From positions 1,360,127 to 1,424,126 of the forward strand of contig SSBO01000009.1 in assembly GCA_005281725.1 (NCBI GenBank): a stretch of 64,000 nt of DNA. The letters run 5' to 3'. The position numbers and the translations under genes are program-made. The notes beneath the pieces are model-generated. The model saw nothing but the letters and a program-made list of their open reading frames with translations. It did no database searches and was not told the origin of the DNA. Within the stretch, counting starts at the first letter, position 1. Every line of letters starts with the position of its first letter. This document shows, in pieces, positions 37,838 to 50,300 of the stretch. Source of the stretch: Wuchereria bancrofti (Eukaryota; Nematoda; Chromadorea; Rhabditida; Onchocercidae).

Positions 37838-39864
37838 ATGATGCAGTTCATGTTATTGTTCAGCAGACAGGGGAAGTTACGATTGCAGAAATGGTATGTG
37901 GCATATCAGGATAAGGTGAGTGATAAATATTACATGATATATGATCGCTGATAAGTGATAGGGATAGTTATATATAAGAAAATAAATGGTATACTAAAAA
38001 ATTGATACATGCTAAGTGGTATGTGATACGATTAGAAATTAATGATAAGTTTGGTGGCACATGCTTATACTGGTAACGTTTCTAGGATTTTAGAATACGT
38101 TTGGACCAAGAATATGTGATAGGCAAGATATGATGAACGATATATGGTTTATTATGTTGCCATGAGTGCATAATATTGGTTATGTGATAAGGTAGATGAT
38201 ATGCGAGGTGTATGGTTTTAAGATAATTTTTTTTAAATAGTTATCACAATAAAAACAAAGTAGTTTGTTTGATCTATTACGTAACAGTCCAAATCTTCTA
38301 ATATGTAGTTTAAGCAAAAGACTTGTTGAAAAAAACCAACAAATAAATAAGCAGTGTGGAAATAAAGTGTAAAGCAAGCAGTATTGAAAATGGAAAATCA
38401 TGTAAAAAAATGAGAAAATGACCGAACCTAAATAAGTGAATTATTCAGCGGTAGGAGAAAGTTCAGAAATATGACTTGTTGAATTGAACGGATTGTAATG
38501 CTAGTTATTTGCAGATAAAGAAGAAAATTACTCGAGAATTGGTTACAACAATTTTAGCTCGGAAACCGAAAATGTGTGCGTTTCTAGAATACAAGGATCT
38601 TAAAATCGTTTACAAAAGGTTAGTAATGGAGATATTAACTGACATAAATTAATCTTGTTATGTTTTCATAGAAGTGATTCATAAGTTCGAATACGGCTTA
38701 AGTGCTGTTCATTTCTGTTCATCTTTTGCAGTTGTTCAGTCCTCTTTCGCCGTTTCATAATGGTGCTTTCTCATTCTTACTGCAATGTTGAGAATAATGT
38801 TATGATTTCATTTCCTATTTGTCGTGTTGCTTGTTAGAAAACATTTTTGGGTTTCGAGATTATTTTGACACTCTTGAATTCTTAATTCTTGTTCAGGTAC
38901 GCATCGCTGTATTTTTGTTGTGCAATTGAGCAAACAGACAACGAATTGTTATGCTTAGAAATTATACATCGATTTGTTGAACTATTGGATAAGTATTTTG
39001 GCAGTGTAAGTTTCTGTTATCATTATCCATGTTTTTATTCAAAAATCTTTTTTATTTCAAAATGCAGCCTTCAAACTATGCGCATTTTTTTAATTCATTA
39101 TTGACTCAATTTATCGTCAAAAATTTGCAGAATTCTGCACAGAGCGGAGAGAAAATAATGCTTGGCAATTTGAATTTTATTGTCGTTTATGGGGTATCGT
39201 GATCAAAGATTCTGTGTTTGCAGGCTGTAAGATAGCGAGAATCTGGGATGTATAATGATAAACCGTATCTTATATTTTGTTGCTTCGCAAAAAAGTGCTG
39301 AGTTTTCTTGGCAGGCATATTAAAAATTATGTTTTTTCAGGTTTGCGAATTAGATATTATTTTCAATTTCGAGAAAGCTTATTTTATATTGGATGAATTC
39401 TTGTTGGCGGGTGAAATACAAGAAACAAGTAAAAAGCAGGTTCTAAAAGCAATCGCAGCTCAAGATCTCATTCAGGAGGTTTGCACTGCATTTTCCTTAT
39501 AAAATTAATGTTAATTAATTTCATCAGAAGCACTGTCATGTTTCTGTCATGCAGGACTTAGGTGAGTGATTAGTGATAGTCTCTGATAGTCTTACTAGTG
39601 GTGGTAATCGTTATTTCATTATACGTCAACGAAACATACTGAAATAATGTTGTCAGTTTTTTTTTTTTTTTGTTATCAACTATAAGGATTCGGGAGGAGC
39701 ATTTTTGATGGTTGCAGTTAATCAGGAACCTAAATGTCTTGGTAGTATATGGATTAACCTGTATTCAATGGCTGATTATCTCGACACTCAATTAAGACTG
39801 TTTTATACCTGAATTTTAGGAAGAAACACCGCAAGGATTCTTTGAGGATCATGGCCTTGGTTGA
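37838..39864 (+). CDS. aps-1: AP-1 clathrin adaptor complex sigma subunit
   Basis: Five in-phase exons (37838-37915, 38515-38618, 38897-39005, 39341-39478, 39820-39864) encode 157 residues, the normal size for AP-1 sigma. The protein follows the family closely from end to end: [100 protein letters not shown], and the C-terminus GFFEDHGLG. It is a small core subunit of the heterotetrameric AP-1 adaptor. AP-1 acts at the trans-Golgi and endosomes, and sigma helps bind acidic dileucine cargo signals. Exon 4 ends at a phase-0 donor, and a competing short acceptor at 39554 would give a different end (see the mini-exon entry). Confidence 0.97.
39551..39569 (+). other. Possible alternative terminal mini-exon of aps-1
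   Basis: CATGCAG ends at 39554, 76 bp after the exon-4 donor. Using it would add four codons (DLGE) and a TGA at 39567-39569 in place of the conserved 14-residue end. The normal end at 39820-39864 matches the family, so this would be a minor isoform or an unused site. Confidence 0.25.
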
Positions 39865-40624
39865 GCAAGGAAATATCACCTTGTTATGTTTGTTTTCGGT
39901 GAAATGATAATGTGTGTATCTCTTGCTGTTCGCATTTGGGACAGTCTGTGCTAAGCAGTTTTTCATGTCATTTGTTCGAGATCTTTGTAATTATTGTGAT
40001 ATTTTTACTGTGAAGGGGCAAATGTCTTCATATGTTTTGGTTATTATAATTTTTTATGCTGCTTTATCCTTGCAAATTCATTTATTTGTCAGCAATGAAT
40101 CGAAGATTGACCAAAATGCGAAGTCAGTTTTGTAGTGTCGGATCGATAACATCAAGGACATCATATTAGAAATTGATGATTTTACTAACTAGATTCATGA
40201 AATATTTAGTTCGATATAAAGCTGTTTGAAGGACTTTATCTTTCGAAAATTTTCATTTCCTACTTTGTATTCTTCGCATTCCTCCTGTAAATTGTTATCT
40301 CAATAAATTTCTAATTCACGCAAAGAATTCATAAATATATTGCGACGTTTATATGCGTTAAGTAATTTGTCATTCTGAAAATGCATTTTGCACTATCGAT
40401 TTATTTAACTTTTTTAGAATAAATCTCAGCATTTTTCAGGTAATTATCCTTCTAGTCTGTGCTGCTAACTGAATTGCATTGATTGCTAAGGCTGGATGGG
40501 CGTCTTTGTTTTGATGAAGGCGGTTAATAAAAGTTGAAAGCGTGTGAACATAGGAAATATTTGATATTTTCCAGATATTAAAAAATGAAGCTGAGAAAAT
40601 CGAGTTTAGTAACATAGAGTAACA
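39865..40624. other. Interval between aps-1 and TBCE
   Basis: Both neighbours run on the + strand. The stretch contains the aps-1 3' untranslated region, with an AATAAA near 40301, and the TBCE 5' region. No further gene is seen. Confidence 0.55.
40585..40617 (+). promoter_or_regulatory. Upstream open reading frame in the TBCE leader
   Basis: A ten-codon frame (ATG 40585 to TAG 40617) ends seven bases before the TBCE ATG. It would be present only if the 5' end lies upstream, for example after the TTCCAG ending at 40574. It would be removed if the leader is spliced on at GAGTTTAG ending at 40609. Confidence 0.3.
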
Positions 40625-43600
40625 ATGGTACTCGTTGTTGGTGATCGAATTGAGGTCGGTGGTGATCGGGGTACGATAAGTTATATCGGTGCTGTGGAAG
40701 GATATGATGGAGAATGGGTTGGCATTGACTGGGACAATCTTGAACGAGGAAAGCATGATGGTACCGTGAAAGGGAAACGATATTTTCAAGCTAGGTTGGT
40801 CACTTTTTCAAGTTTAAATCTGTTCGTTACTTAATCATTTTCCCTTTAAATTACTGAGTGCTTATATTTATATGCTAGTGACAAATAAATTGTCATTAGG
40901 TTTCTTTGTATACCCTATGTTCTGATCCCAAGTATTCACTTATTATGGGTGCGAAAAAAAATGAGCAACAATAATTTATTAAGATGACATAATGCAAAAG
41001 GCACATTGTATCCGAAGGATTTTACAGTTCTTCGAAAAGTGGTTCATTTGTTCGATCTAACACAATTAAGGAAGGAAAAAATTTGCTAGACGAAATGAAC
41101 GATAGATATATCAATTACAAACAGTGTGACACGGTCGAATTTGGATCAAAAAATGTGGATCTTGTGGATATGGCGAAAATACACAGAAAGCAGAAGTCCG
41201 CTTTGATATGTTAAAAAGCTTTTAAATGAGGGTAAAAATAAAAAATGTGAAGGTAATCTTAATATGAATGTTTGGAAATAGTCCACAAAGAAGACAGCAA
41301 TTGTACGTAGATTTATTAGTCATGCTTTTTCCGAAGAGTTTATATATGGTCATGTCATGCTTCATTGCAATACATTCTGGAGAAATATTGTGTTCAATGG
41401 CGAGCGACTTTATCGACAATCATAAATAAAGTTTAATGAAATATTATTTTCGTGTAATTTTTTTTAGTAATCTATGGGAATTGCGCGTTATAGCATTGGA
41501 TAACATGAAAGTTGCGAAAGCTCCACCAACCAGTTGCGATCTTTTCAAATATTGTACGGAACTTAATCTTTACAACAATTTATTATCAAAGTGGTGTAAT
41601 TTGTTGGATATTCTCTGCTTTTTTCCGTCATTACGCTTCCTTATTGCAAGGTTACATTTAGAACTTGGTATTATATCAACTTCAGGCTTACGCTATAATC
41701 TTGCTTATCTTTGACTGACATAACAAGTGGTAATTCTTCTGCATGCTGCGTTTCTTCAAATAATATTGTATGCTCATAATTTCGTATCTACGAATCTATG
41801 TTTCTATATTGATTAGTGTAAGGACTGTCCAACTCTTCGATATTGTGTTTGAAAGAAGAACGTTTTTTGGAATATGCATAGCAGTACTGAAATAGGCGAT
41901 GAACTCAGGTGCAGCAAAATTGTATTATTTATTAGTGGAATAATAATCGAAAACTATATCTTAAAATCTCATTGCGCATAACAATTTAGGCTTTCGTAAT
42001 CTGATATACAATGACATATAATGATTTCTTTCATAATTTTAATTATTATTTCTAAGGTAAGTTTGAGTATAATCAAAGAATTGTATATATATATATATAT
42101 TTTTTTGATTAGAATTTACAATTTTCAGCCACAATTATATGGAGAAAGGAATGAAATCAATCACTGGTGAACGAATAGTGTCAGCTCCAATCAGTACTTT
42201 AGCACTGGGTGAATGTCGCATTGATGAAAGCACAGTACCATTTTCACTAGAATTGCTTCTTATTAAGCCAGTTATCAAAGTTTTTACTGTTTTAAATCAG
42301 GTTATTCGTAAATGAACAATGGCGATGTTATATATATTCTTAGGTTTTTATTATATAGGTATAGATTAAAGGTAAACATAGAGCATATATCGCCATTGTA
42401 ATATATCACCGTATAGAACATATATCACCACTATTGCCATATAATAAAAAGATGTAAATGTATAGTAAATCCTGATACATCAATTACATCAATAACTCAT
42501 AAAGTAAGCATCTTCTGAAAATCTATTAATTTCACATAAAGCAAAGTTAATGTCAGGCCCGGCAAATTATGAATATCTTTCCGCATGTACGAGAAATTCA
42601 TCTGAATCGAAATAATTTGGAATACTTCGATCCAGGAGTGTATGGTCATAATTTAGAAAGCATTGATTTAGAAGGGAATCCAATTAACGATTTTGCTAAT
42701 CTTTATGTTCTGTCGACTTTACCGAAGTAATTATTTCACCACCATAATTGTTTTGTATTTTCCATGCAGTGATTCCTAACATAGTACGTTTATATTTTTG
42801 AAATATTGTTATTAAATCTAATTTTAGCCTTCAAAAGCTCAATCTGCTCAATTGTGGTTTGCGTCGCATCTACATTCCAGATGACAATGGATTCAGTTCA
42901 TTATCTTCGCTGAGCATTAAAGGCAATCCTATAAAAGATGTGAGTCTGTGAAATGATTCCTTCTCTAATATAGTTTTAAAATCTTATATCATTAAATACC
43001 TGGCTGATGGGAATATGGATATATATATATAATATGGTCCTACAAATTTTCAGAAACAGTGGATTTTGGAATTAGCTAAACTCCCAAAACTGGAAAGGTT
43101 ATGCTATTCTTGTTCTGATGATGATGATGATAATGATTCCGGAATTGATCTTCGTGAAATCATTATTGCTTGCATACCTCAGCTCAAATTCTTGGGTAAT
43201 TCGGAAATAAGTTCCATCGAAAGAAATTCTGCAGAATTGCGTTTTCTCAATAAATTTGGTACATCTTCGGTGTCCAAAGAGCATCGTGCTGTTGTAGAAA
43301 GGTCAGTAAAGTTGAGAAGATAGCACGTTGATATCTTTTTAAATACCAGGTATTACGAAATTTCTTTCATGAAAACAGTTTTCTACATAAAGGTACAAAG
43401 GAGATATTAATTTTTGCATGCTATTTTTTGATCTGTTTAAATTGAGTTCAGCACTTGTATTTTATTTCTATGAGCACTGATGTTGTGTTTTTAATGCAGA
43501 TTAATCAAAATACATGGTGAGCCGAACAATTTTTCGTGTGATGGAATGTGTGGTGGAATGGATTTATTGAAATTAAAGTTGTCGTATGAAGGAAAAGTCG

Positions 43601-44020
43601 TGGAACGTTCACTTCCTTCTACACTTACTGTACAAAGTTTAATCGGTATTATAAGCAGACTTTTTCATCTGGATGCCAGAAAGGTAAGCTTCGTTAAAGC
43701 AGTACTCGAGTAAATCTGTAGAACTTTTGCATCTATGTTATTAATCAAGAAAGAATTATTGTTATCTTATTTTCTGGAAGGTCGTCTTGTAAAACTACAT
43801 GTCTTTATTGATTATGATTATAAAGTAATGAAGTGTGGAAATCAGTTAATATCTTTTACGAATCAGTTATAATGGGGAAAATATGATTACCAAAGTTTTA
43901 CAGATCTCACTTCAAGCTTATGATTGTCAAGGATTTGTGATGGATTTGGATAAACCATTGCGATCATTGGATTTTTATTCGTTGTCTAATGAGGATACTA
44001 TTTATACCACAGTTATGTGA
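40625..44020 (+). CDS. tbce: Tubulin-folding cofactor E (TBCE)
   Basis: Nine in-phase exons (40625-40794, 41028-41195, 41468-41650, 42129-42300, 42557-42726, 42828-42939, 43054-43301, 43500-43683, 43904-44020) encode 507 residues (human TBCE is about 527). The N-terminal CAP-Gly domain (about 1-75) has the GKHDG form of the groove motif and SGSFVR. A leucine-rich repeat region follows (LDNMKVAKAP, LNLYNNLL, VREIHLNRNNLEYF, LQKLNLLNC). An acidic insert (SDDDDDNDSG) leads to a C-terminal ubiquitin-like domain. TBCE binds alpha-tubulin and, with cofactors C and D, assembles or takes apart the tubulin dimer. It lies 760 bp after aps-1 and 420 bp before cyclin Q on the same strand. Confidence 0.93.
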
Positions 44021-44440
44021 TATCGTCTTTTGTGAGCCTTGATTTTTGGTCGGTTGGTTGTACTAATTGTAATTTAGGATTATAACCCTTCCGTGTGATG
44101 GAGAGTGATTTATTACAGTGAGTTATTTGACCATTAATTACTACTTTTCCCACAAAAGTTGAAAAGGCAATATTCTATTAACCCAATAAATTTATGCGGT
44201 GAAATGTACCAAAATTCATAATTATTTTATAAATATTTGAATTACACTGTTAAATATCATTTATTCCTGTACATCATTTTTGTTTTCATCTATTTTTTGA
44301 TAATCAAAAAATAAACTTTGTTCTGTGCATCTCTTATTCCTTATTCTATACTGGTATACAAGCCAAGGAAATATAAATAGTGGATTTTGGAGCTATGTGT
44401 CAGTTTTTGTTCAGGCTTTATCAATCTTAGTGTTTGTTTC
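44021..44440. other. Short gap between TBCE and cyclin Q
   Basis: The gap is 420 bp between a stop and a start on the same strand. AATAAA occurs near 44185. Two 3' splice sites (TTGTTCAG ending at 44414 and ATCTTAG ending at 44430) lie just before the cyclin ATG and could accept a spliced leader. The spacing fits an operon-like arrangement, but separate promoters are equally possible. Confidence 0.45.
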
Positions 44441-46534
44441 ATGATGGACGACCGCTCAACGAATCGAAGGAAGGTTTTCGCATTTGTTGTCGAGGCTGGT
44501 AGGTAAATCCATATGATTTCATATACTGTAATTTTCTTTGTATTATTGGGTATGTAAAATGCGAATGATCACGATAAGACTATATCGAACTAGGAAGGAT
44601 CAAAATTGATCTACAATATATATACGCTTATATGAAATTTTTCTGCTTGTCTAGTGTTTTCGTTCCAGGAATCAAATTAGAAGCGAAGAATTCAACGACA
44701 TGTACAGCTGCAGTTTTAACATATAGGACACTAAGGAAGAGTGGTGCTTCTGAACTGTGTCCTTACGTAAGTTTTGTTGTAGTAGTCATTAAAGCTAGGT
44801 AAGTGATAAGCTTTTCAAAGGCAAGGGTTATGTCGTTTTTCTTTGGTTATTGAGAGTAGCTATGACCAAGCTTTTAAACTTTAATGCTGTGCTTACTTTA
44901 TTTTGCTCTAGGGGTTTCGGATTTCCTTTTCAAAAACAGATTTAAAAAACTTCAGCTGATTTACTCTGATAAATACATTACTTGATTTTGTTTTTTGTTT
45001 TTTAAAAATTATTTTAAAATTTGAAGTTCGGATTTCCTTAGAATTAAAACTATACTACGAAGTTGATGTTTTAAAATTAAGCGTGCAAAAGTGTATGACA
45101 TTTCTTTTACGCTTGCTTTTATTACAGACGATTGCTTCAGCATGTCTTCTGTTGGCAGCTAAAATAGAAGAAGATGAGATGGTAAAAACAAGAGATGTTG
45201 TGAATGTTGCTTACAGGTTACTTGCCAACCTTGCTTTGACTTTTTCAACGGTTTTTCGGTTATGAGTTTAGCACATGTGCAAAATTTTGGGTATCATAGC
45301 TCTCGACTCCAGAATTGAGCTATACTTTGCAACGTGATCAGGCGTTATTAGTCGAAAGTCAAAGGCTTAACTAGATTTGCATTGAGCATACTACATCCCC
45401 GTGCACCGATCCTACAAATCGATGACGAGTCGTGGGCATTACGAACGAGTCTTTCACGAATGGAATATATTGTGCTACGATTATTAAAATTTCGTTTAGC
45501 TGTGGAAAATCCTCATAAGGTAGTGTTTTCTATTATCGTTCCGTTAATATATTATATTATATTAATACAGCTAGCTATACGTGATAATGCTTTAAAACTA
45601 TTGGACCTTAAACATCGTTCACGTAGTTGTTTTAACTGGCATTTTGTTAGCGAGCGAAGATGTCATTTCTGTAAGACATCGATTGGTACTTTCAACTATT
45701 TGGTCGATATATACTGTGATAGCCACGGAAATATATCTAGATGGAGATTTATGTTTCATTTCTGCGAAAAGCAATGTTTTGAGTCTAAAAGCAACTAAAT
45801 TGTTTATGACTTGCTTAATTAAATCAGAGTTAGGTTATTAAGATGGTTACTGATTGGTTATTATGTGAAGCGGTGGGAAATTTTATAAGGATTTTTGGTT
45901 ATTTATATAACATATATTCATCTTATTCATATTTCATACTTATTTTAATACTCGTCATTGATATTTTGATATTCTAATTTTTAGTATTTACTTCATTATA
46001 TCTCCTCACTGATGCACTGGTGCCCACACGAATTTACGAAATTTCACATTGGCGCAATATCATTTATCATATTGCGTGATGCACATGTGGATCCATACTG
46101 GGTACTGTCACATAGTCCGCAAACCATTGCTATTGTGTGTCTTGCAGTTGCGCTTCGTATTGCGAAGGTCTCTTATAATTCATTATTATTATTATTAGTG
46201 AGGAGGAAGTGCTTATTCTATGTTGTCTTGAAAATATGGTATCAGTCGTCTTTTGACAACCTTATATCTCTAATCTCAACAATTTACATTGTCAGAGGAA
46301 AATTACCCTACAGTCTCATTTATTTGAACGTTAGGAATAGATTGCTTATATAGGACATCTTATTTTTGGATATTCTTTCCGCTTGTATCAATGTTATTAA
46401 ACTCATTTTTTTTTTTTTGCAATTTTGAGGTTTCAATTGGTGTTCGGTGGTATTCCATCTTCTACTCGTCAATGACAAAATCGAAGTTACGACGTCTGGA
46501 AGATGAGCTGGTGACATTGGTGTTGAAACGATAA
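44441..46534 (+). CDS. CCNQ: Cyclin Q (cyclin-M/FAM58-like, CDK10 partner)
   Basis: Six in-phase exons (44441-44498, 44669-44766, 45128-45216, 45375-45519, 45985-46167, 46430-46534) encode 225 residues (human CCNQ is about 248). Family features in order: FAFVVEAGIKLEAK, the cyclin-box core ACLLLAAKIEEDEMVKTRDV, VNVAYR, DESWALRTSLSRMEY, VLRLLKFRLAVENPHKYLLH, TIAIVCLAVALRIAK, and the C-terminal RWYSIFYSSMTKSKL that corresponds to the last helices. CCNQ activates CDK10. The final exon uses a weak acceptor (TTTTGAG), but its reading frame and similarity to the family C-terminus support it. Confidence 0.9.
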
Positions 46535-47348
46535 CAGCTTCCATGAGTATCAAAAATAGCCTATCTGTCAGAATTTTATTGTAAATCTCTTAGACTGTTT
46601 TTGTCTCCCAAACTTGTTTCAGATGACTGAGGGATTGTACTTAGTTTTGCTTTGTGAGGTAACATACAGTTTTTCGAATAATGAGTCATGATTTCCTCGT
46701 AAAAAGAAGATGGAAAAAAAGAAAGCTTTAAACTCATGTGATTTTAAGTGGACCTTTGTTATAGGAATGTTTTGTTGAATCGTTAGTATGAAACACACTG
46801 TTATAATATACATTTTATTCGTAAGAATTCTTGCCATCAATTCATGTGTTTTTATTTCCAATACAAAAGTATTGAAATGTTTCACCGTCTTGTATAAATA
46901 TAAGTTAAATAATATAGTTAGGCAGTGTATTTATAGTTGCTCATAACTAAAATAAGACAGTTGAAGATCTAACAAAAAAATTTGGAATTTGTTAACAACA
47001 AAAAAGTAGAAAAGCAAAGTTTGCAGTTTTGCAATAGCACAGTTTCATATGTGCTGTTTTTACATATTGCGTCAAATAAATAAAAATGGAAATTTCCTCC
47101 TCACAATTTGGGAGTCAACATTTGCAAATATACATAACGTAAATGGTTGAAGTATAAAAGTACCTGCGGAAGCATTAATGATTTAGTAAAATATGGTGGT
47201 TGTATCTTTAGCTTCTCCCTGTTTTATCTTTCTTTTCTTTCCTTTTATCATTGTGATACTCTTTCCTTTCACTAATTCTAGCAAGACATCAACTCTATCC
47301 AATCCAAAGCTTTTTTACTCAATTTAACTTTGACCCTTCTTATGTTGT
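46535..47348. other. Convergent intergenic region
   Basis: The stop codons of cyclin Q (+) and the PTR gene (-) flank this segment. It should hold both 3' untranslated regions. The open frames seen here are short and lack splice partners. Confidence 0.55.
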
Positions 47349-50300
47349 TTACTTTAAAATAATCGTCAGGAATATTGGAAGTAATATTAGACCATGTATC
47401 ATGCTGAAAATAATAACAAGAAATACCGTTTTGAAAAAGATTTGTACGATATATGCTTGAACTGTTGCAAGTACTAAAATACCAAGCACTGTTGATAAAG
47501 CTCCCTGAAATTAAGAAAAAAAAAAAGAACAGTACGCTTTTTCATTTGTCACTACAATTTCTTAATCTTACTGACATATTAGCTGTATGTAAATTTAATG
47601 AGATATATTCTATTCAGTTTTTTAGTGGTTTATTTTAATTTAATATTTCGTTTGCATTTGGAAGGAGGATCCAATGATAATTGATGTTATCATAACATTA
47701 TGAGTTAAAATATAAGCACAAGTAAAGGTGATAAGTTAATTTTGATGAAATGATATACCATAAAAACAGGCCATCCAATAGTTTCCAATGCACTGATTGC
47801 CTTTTCATGTTGATTTCCATTCGATTTCACATATGCGTAACCAATATGTGCTGATAAATCAACGGCAAAACCAATACTCATAATAACTGTTATTATTGAA
47901 ACACTTTCTAGACGTACACCCCAAAATGTCATAAAACCAATTACACCTGCAAATTCACAATTAATTTCTTCTCAAGACAATTTCTAATGTTTAACATTCC
48001 AAAGAGTAGTTGATAAGATGATGTGAAATAATTAATGGATGTAAATATTGTAAGATTTTACAGTGTAGATTCATCTTGTCATTTAACCTTGTTAACCAAC
48101 AGAACAGATCAGATTAAAAGATATTTTGCAATTTATGAAATTATACAGCCGAAATAAATTTAAAGCGTTTGTTCGTCGAATTAAATGGATTTTTAAAGGA
48201 CTTCAATATTTCCATACTAATTTCTCTATCAATTTCAAATAGTCGTGATATTATCATCTGTTATGAGATTTTAATTTTATCCTCCCAACTGTTACTTATT
48301 TTGAATTGAAAGAAAAGTTAAAATTTAAATATTGCTGTATTAACACACCAATATCAATGCTAAAAATTGCAAATGCAATGACAAATGCAGCAATCCAACT
48401 TGGTATCATGATAAATGATACGATAAGCATAGATAGCATTGCCAGTAAACAATTCCTGATTAATGCTGGCTTCAGTTCAATATACTGCAAATAATCGTTC
48501 TTTACATCTTTCCGTATTATTCTTGAAAACTCGAAATTAGACTGTCTAATTAAATAATAAATTTGATGGATTAACTGAAATACGAGAACATTTTAACAAG
48601 GCTACTTCTATGATTACATTCGATATAAAACATGATAATCCGGAAAATCATCCTGCTCAACTGAATAACTGAATAGTCCTAATAATAAATTAACATTACG
48701 CTACTTGATCTTTCACGGTTCGATTTTGCAAAAGAATAGAAGCTGTAGTTTCAAGTCTATTTATTCATATCTGATCATCCATTTATTCATACCTGATTAT
48801 CTACTTATTCATACCTGATCATCTACTTATTCATACCTGATCATCTACTTATTCATACCTGATCATCTACTTATTCATACCTGATCATTTACTTATTCAT
48901 ACCTGATCATCTACTTATTCATACCTGATCATTTACTTATTCATACCTGATCATTTACTTATTCATACCTGATCATCTACTTATTCATACCTGATCATCT
49001 ACTTATTCATACCTGATCATCTACTTATTCATACCTGATCATCTACTTATTCATACCTGATCATCTACTTATTCATACCTGATCATCTACTTATTCATAC
49101 CTGATCATCTACTTATTCATACCTGATCATCTACTTATTCATACCTGATCATCTACTTATTCATACCTGATCATCTACTTATTCATACCTGATCATCTAC
49201 TTATTCATACCTGATCATCTACTTATTCATACCTGATCATCTACTTATTCATACCTGATCATCTACTTATTCATACCTGATCATCTACTTATTCATACCT
49301 GATCATCTACTTATTCATACCTGATCATCTACTTATTCATACCTGATCATCTACTTATTCATACCTGATCATCTACTTATTCATACCTGATCATCTACTT
49401 ATTCATACCTGATCATCTACTTATTCATACCTGATCATCTACTTATTCATACCTGATCATCTACTTATTCATACCTGATCATCTACTTATTCATACCTGA
49501 TCATCTACTTATTCATACCTGATCATCTACTTATTCATACCTGATCATCTACTTATTCATACCTGATCATCTACTTATTCATACCTGATCATCTACTTAT
49601 TCATACCTGATCATCTACTTATTCATACCTGATCATCTACTTATNTATGAATAAGTAAATGATCAGGTATGAATAAGTAGATGATCAGCTATGAATAAGT
49701 AAATGATCAGGTATGAATAAGTAGATGATCAGGTATGAATAAGTAGATGATCAGGTATGAATAAGTAGATGATCAGCTATGAATAAGTAAATGATCAGGT
49801 ATGAATAAGTAAATGATCAGGTATGAATAAGTAAATGATCAGGTATGAATAAGTAGATGATCAGGTATGAATAAGTAGATGATCAGGTATGAATAAGTAG
49901 ATGATCAGGTATGAATAAGTAGATGATCAGGTATGAATAAGTAGATGATCAGGTATGAATAAGTAGATGATCAGGTATGAATAAGTAAATGATCAGGTAT
50001 GAATAAGTAGATGATCAGGTATGAATAAGTAATGATCAGGTATGAATAAGTAGATGATCAGGTATGAATAAGTAGATGATCAGGTATGAATAAGTAGATG
50101 ATCAGGTATGAATAAGTAGATGATCAGGTATGAATAAGTAGATGATCAGGTATGAATAAGTAGATGATCAGGTATGAATAAGTAGATGATCAGGTATGAA
50201 TAAGTAGATGATCAGCTATGAATAAGTAAATGATCAGGTATGAATAAGTAAATGATCAGGTATGAATAAGTAATGATCAGGTATGAATAAGTGATGATCA

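Noticed and set aside
37916..38514. Many GATA/TGATA-like motifs in aps-1 intron 1
   Set aside because: They are frequent but irregular and expected in AT-rich DNA. Nothing shows a regulatory role.
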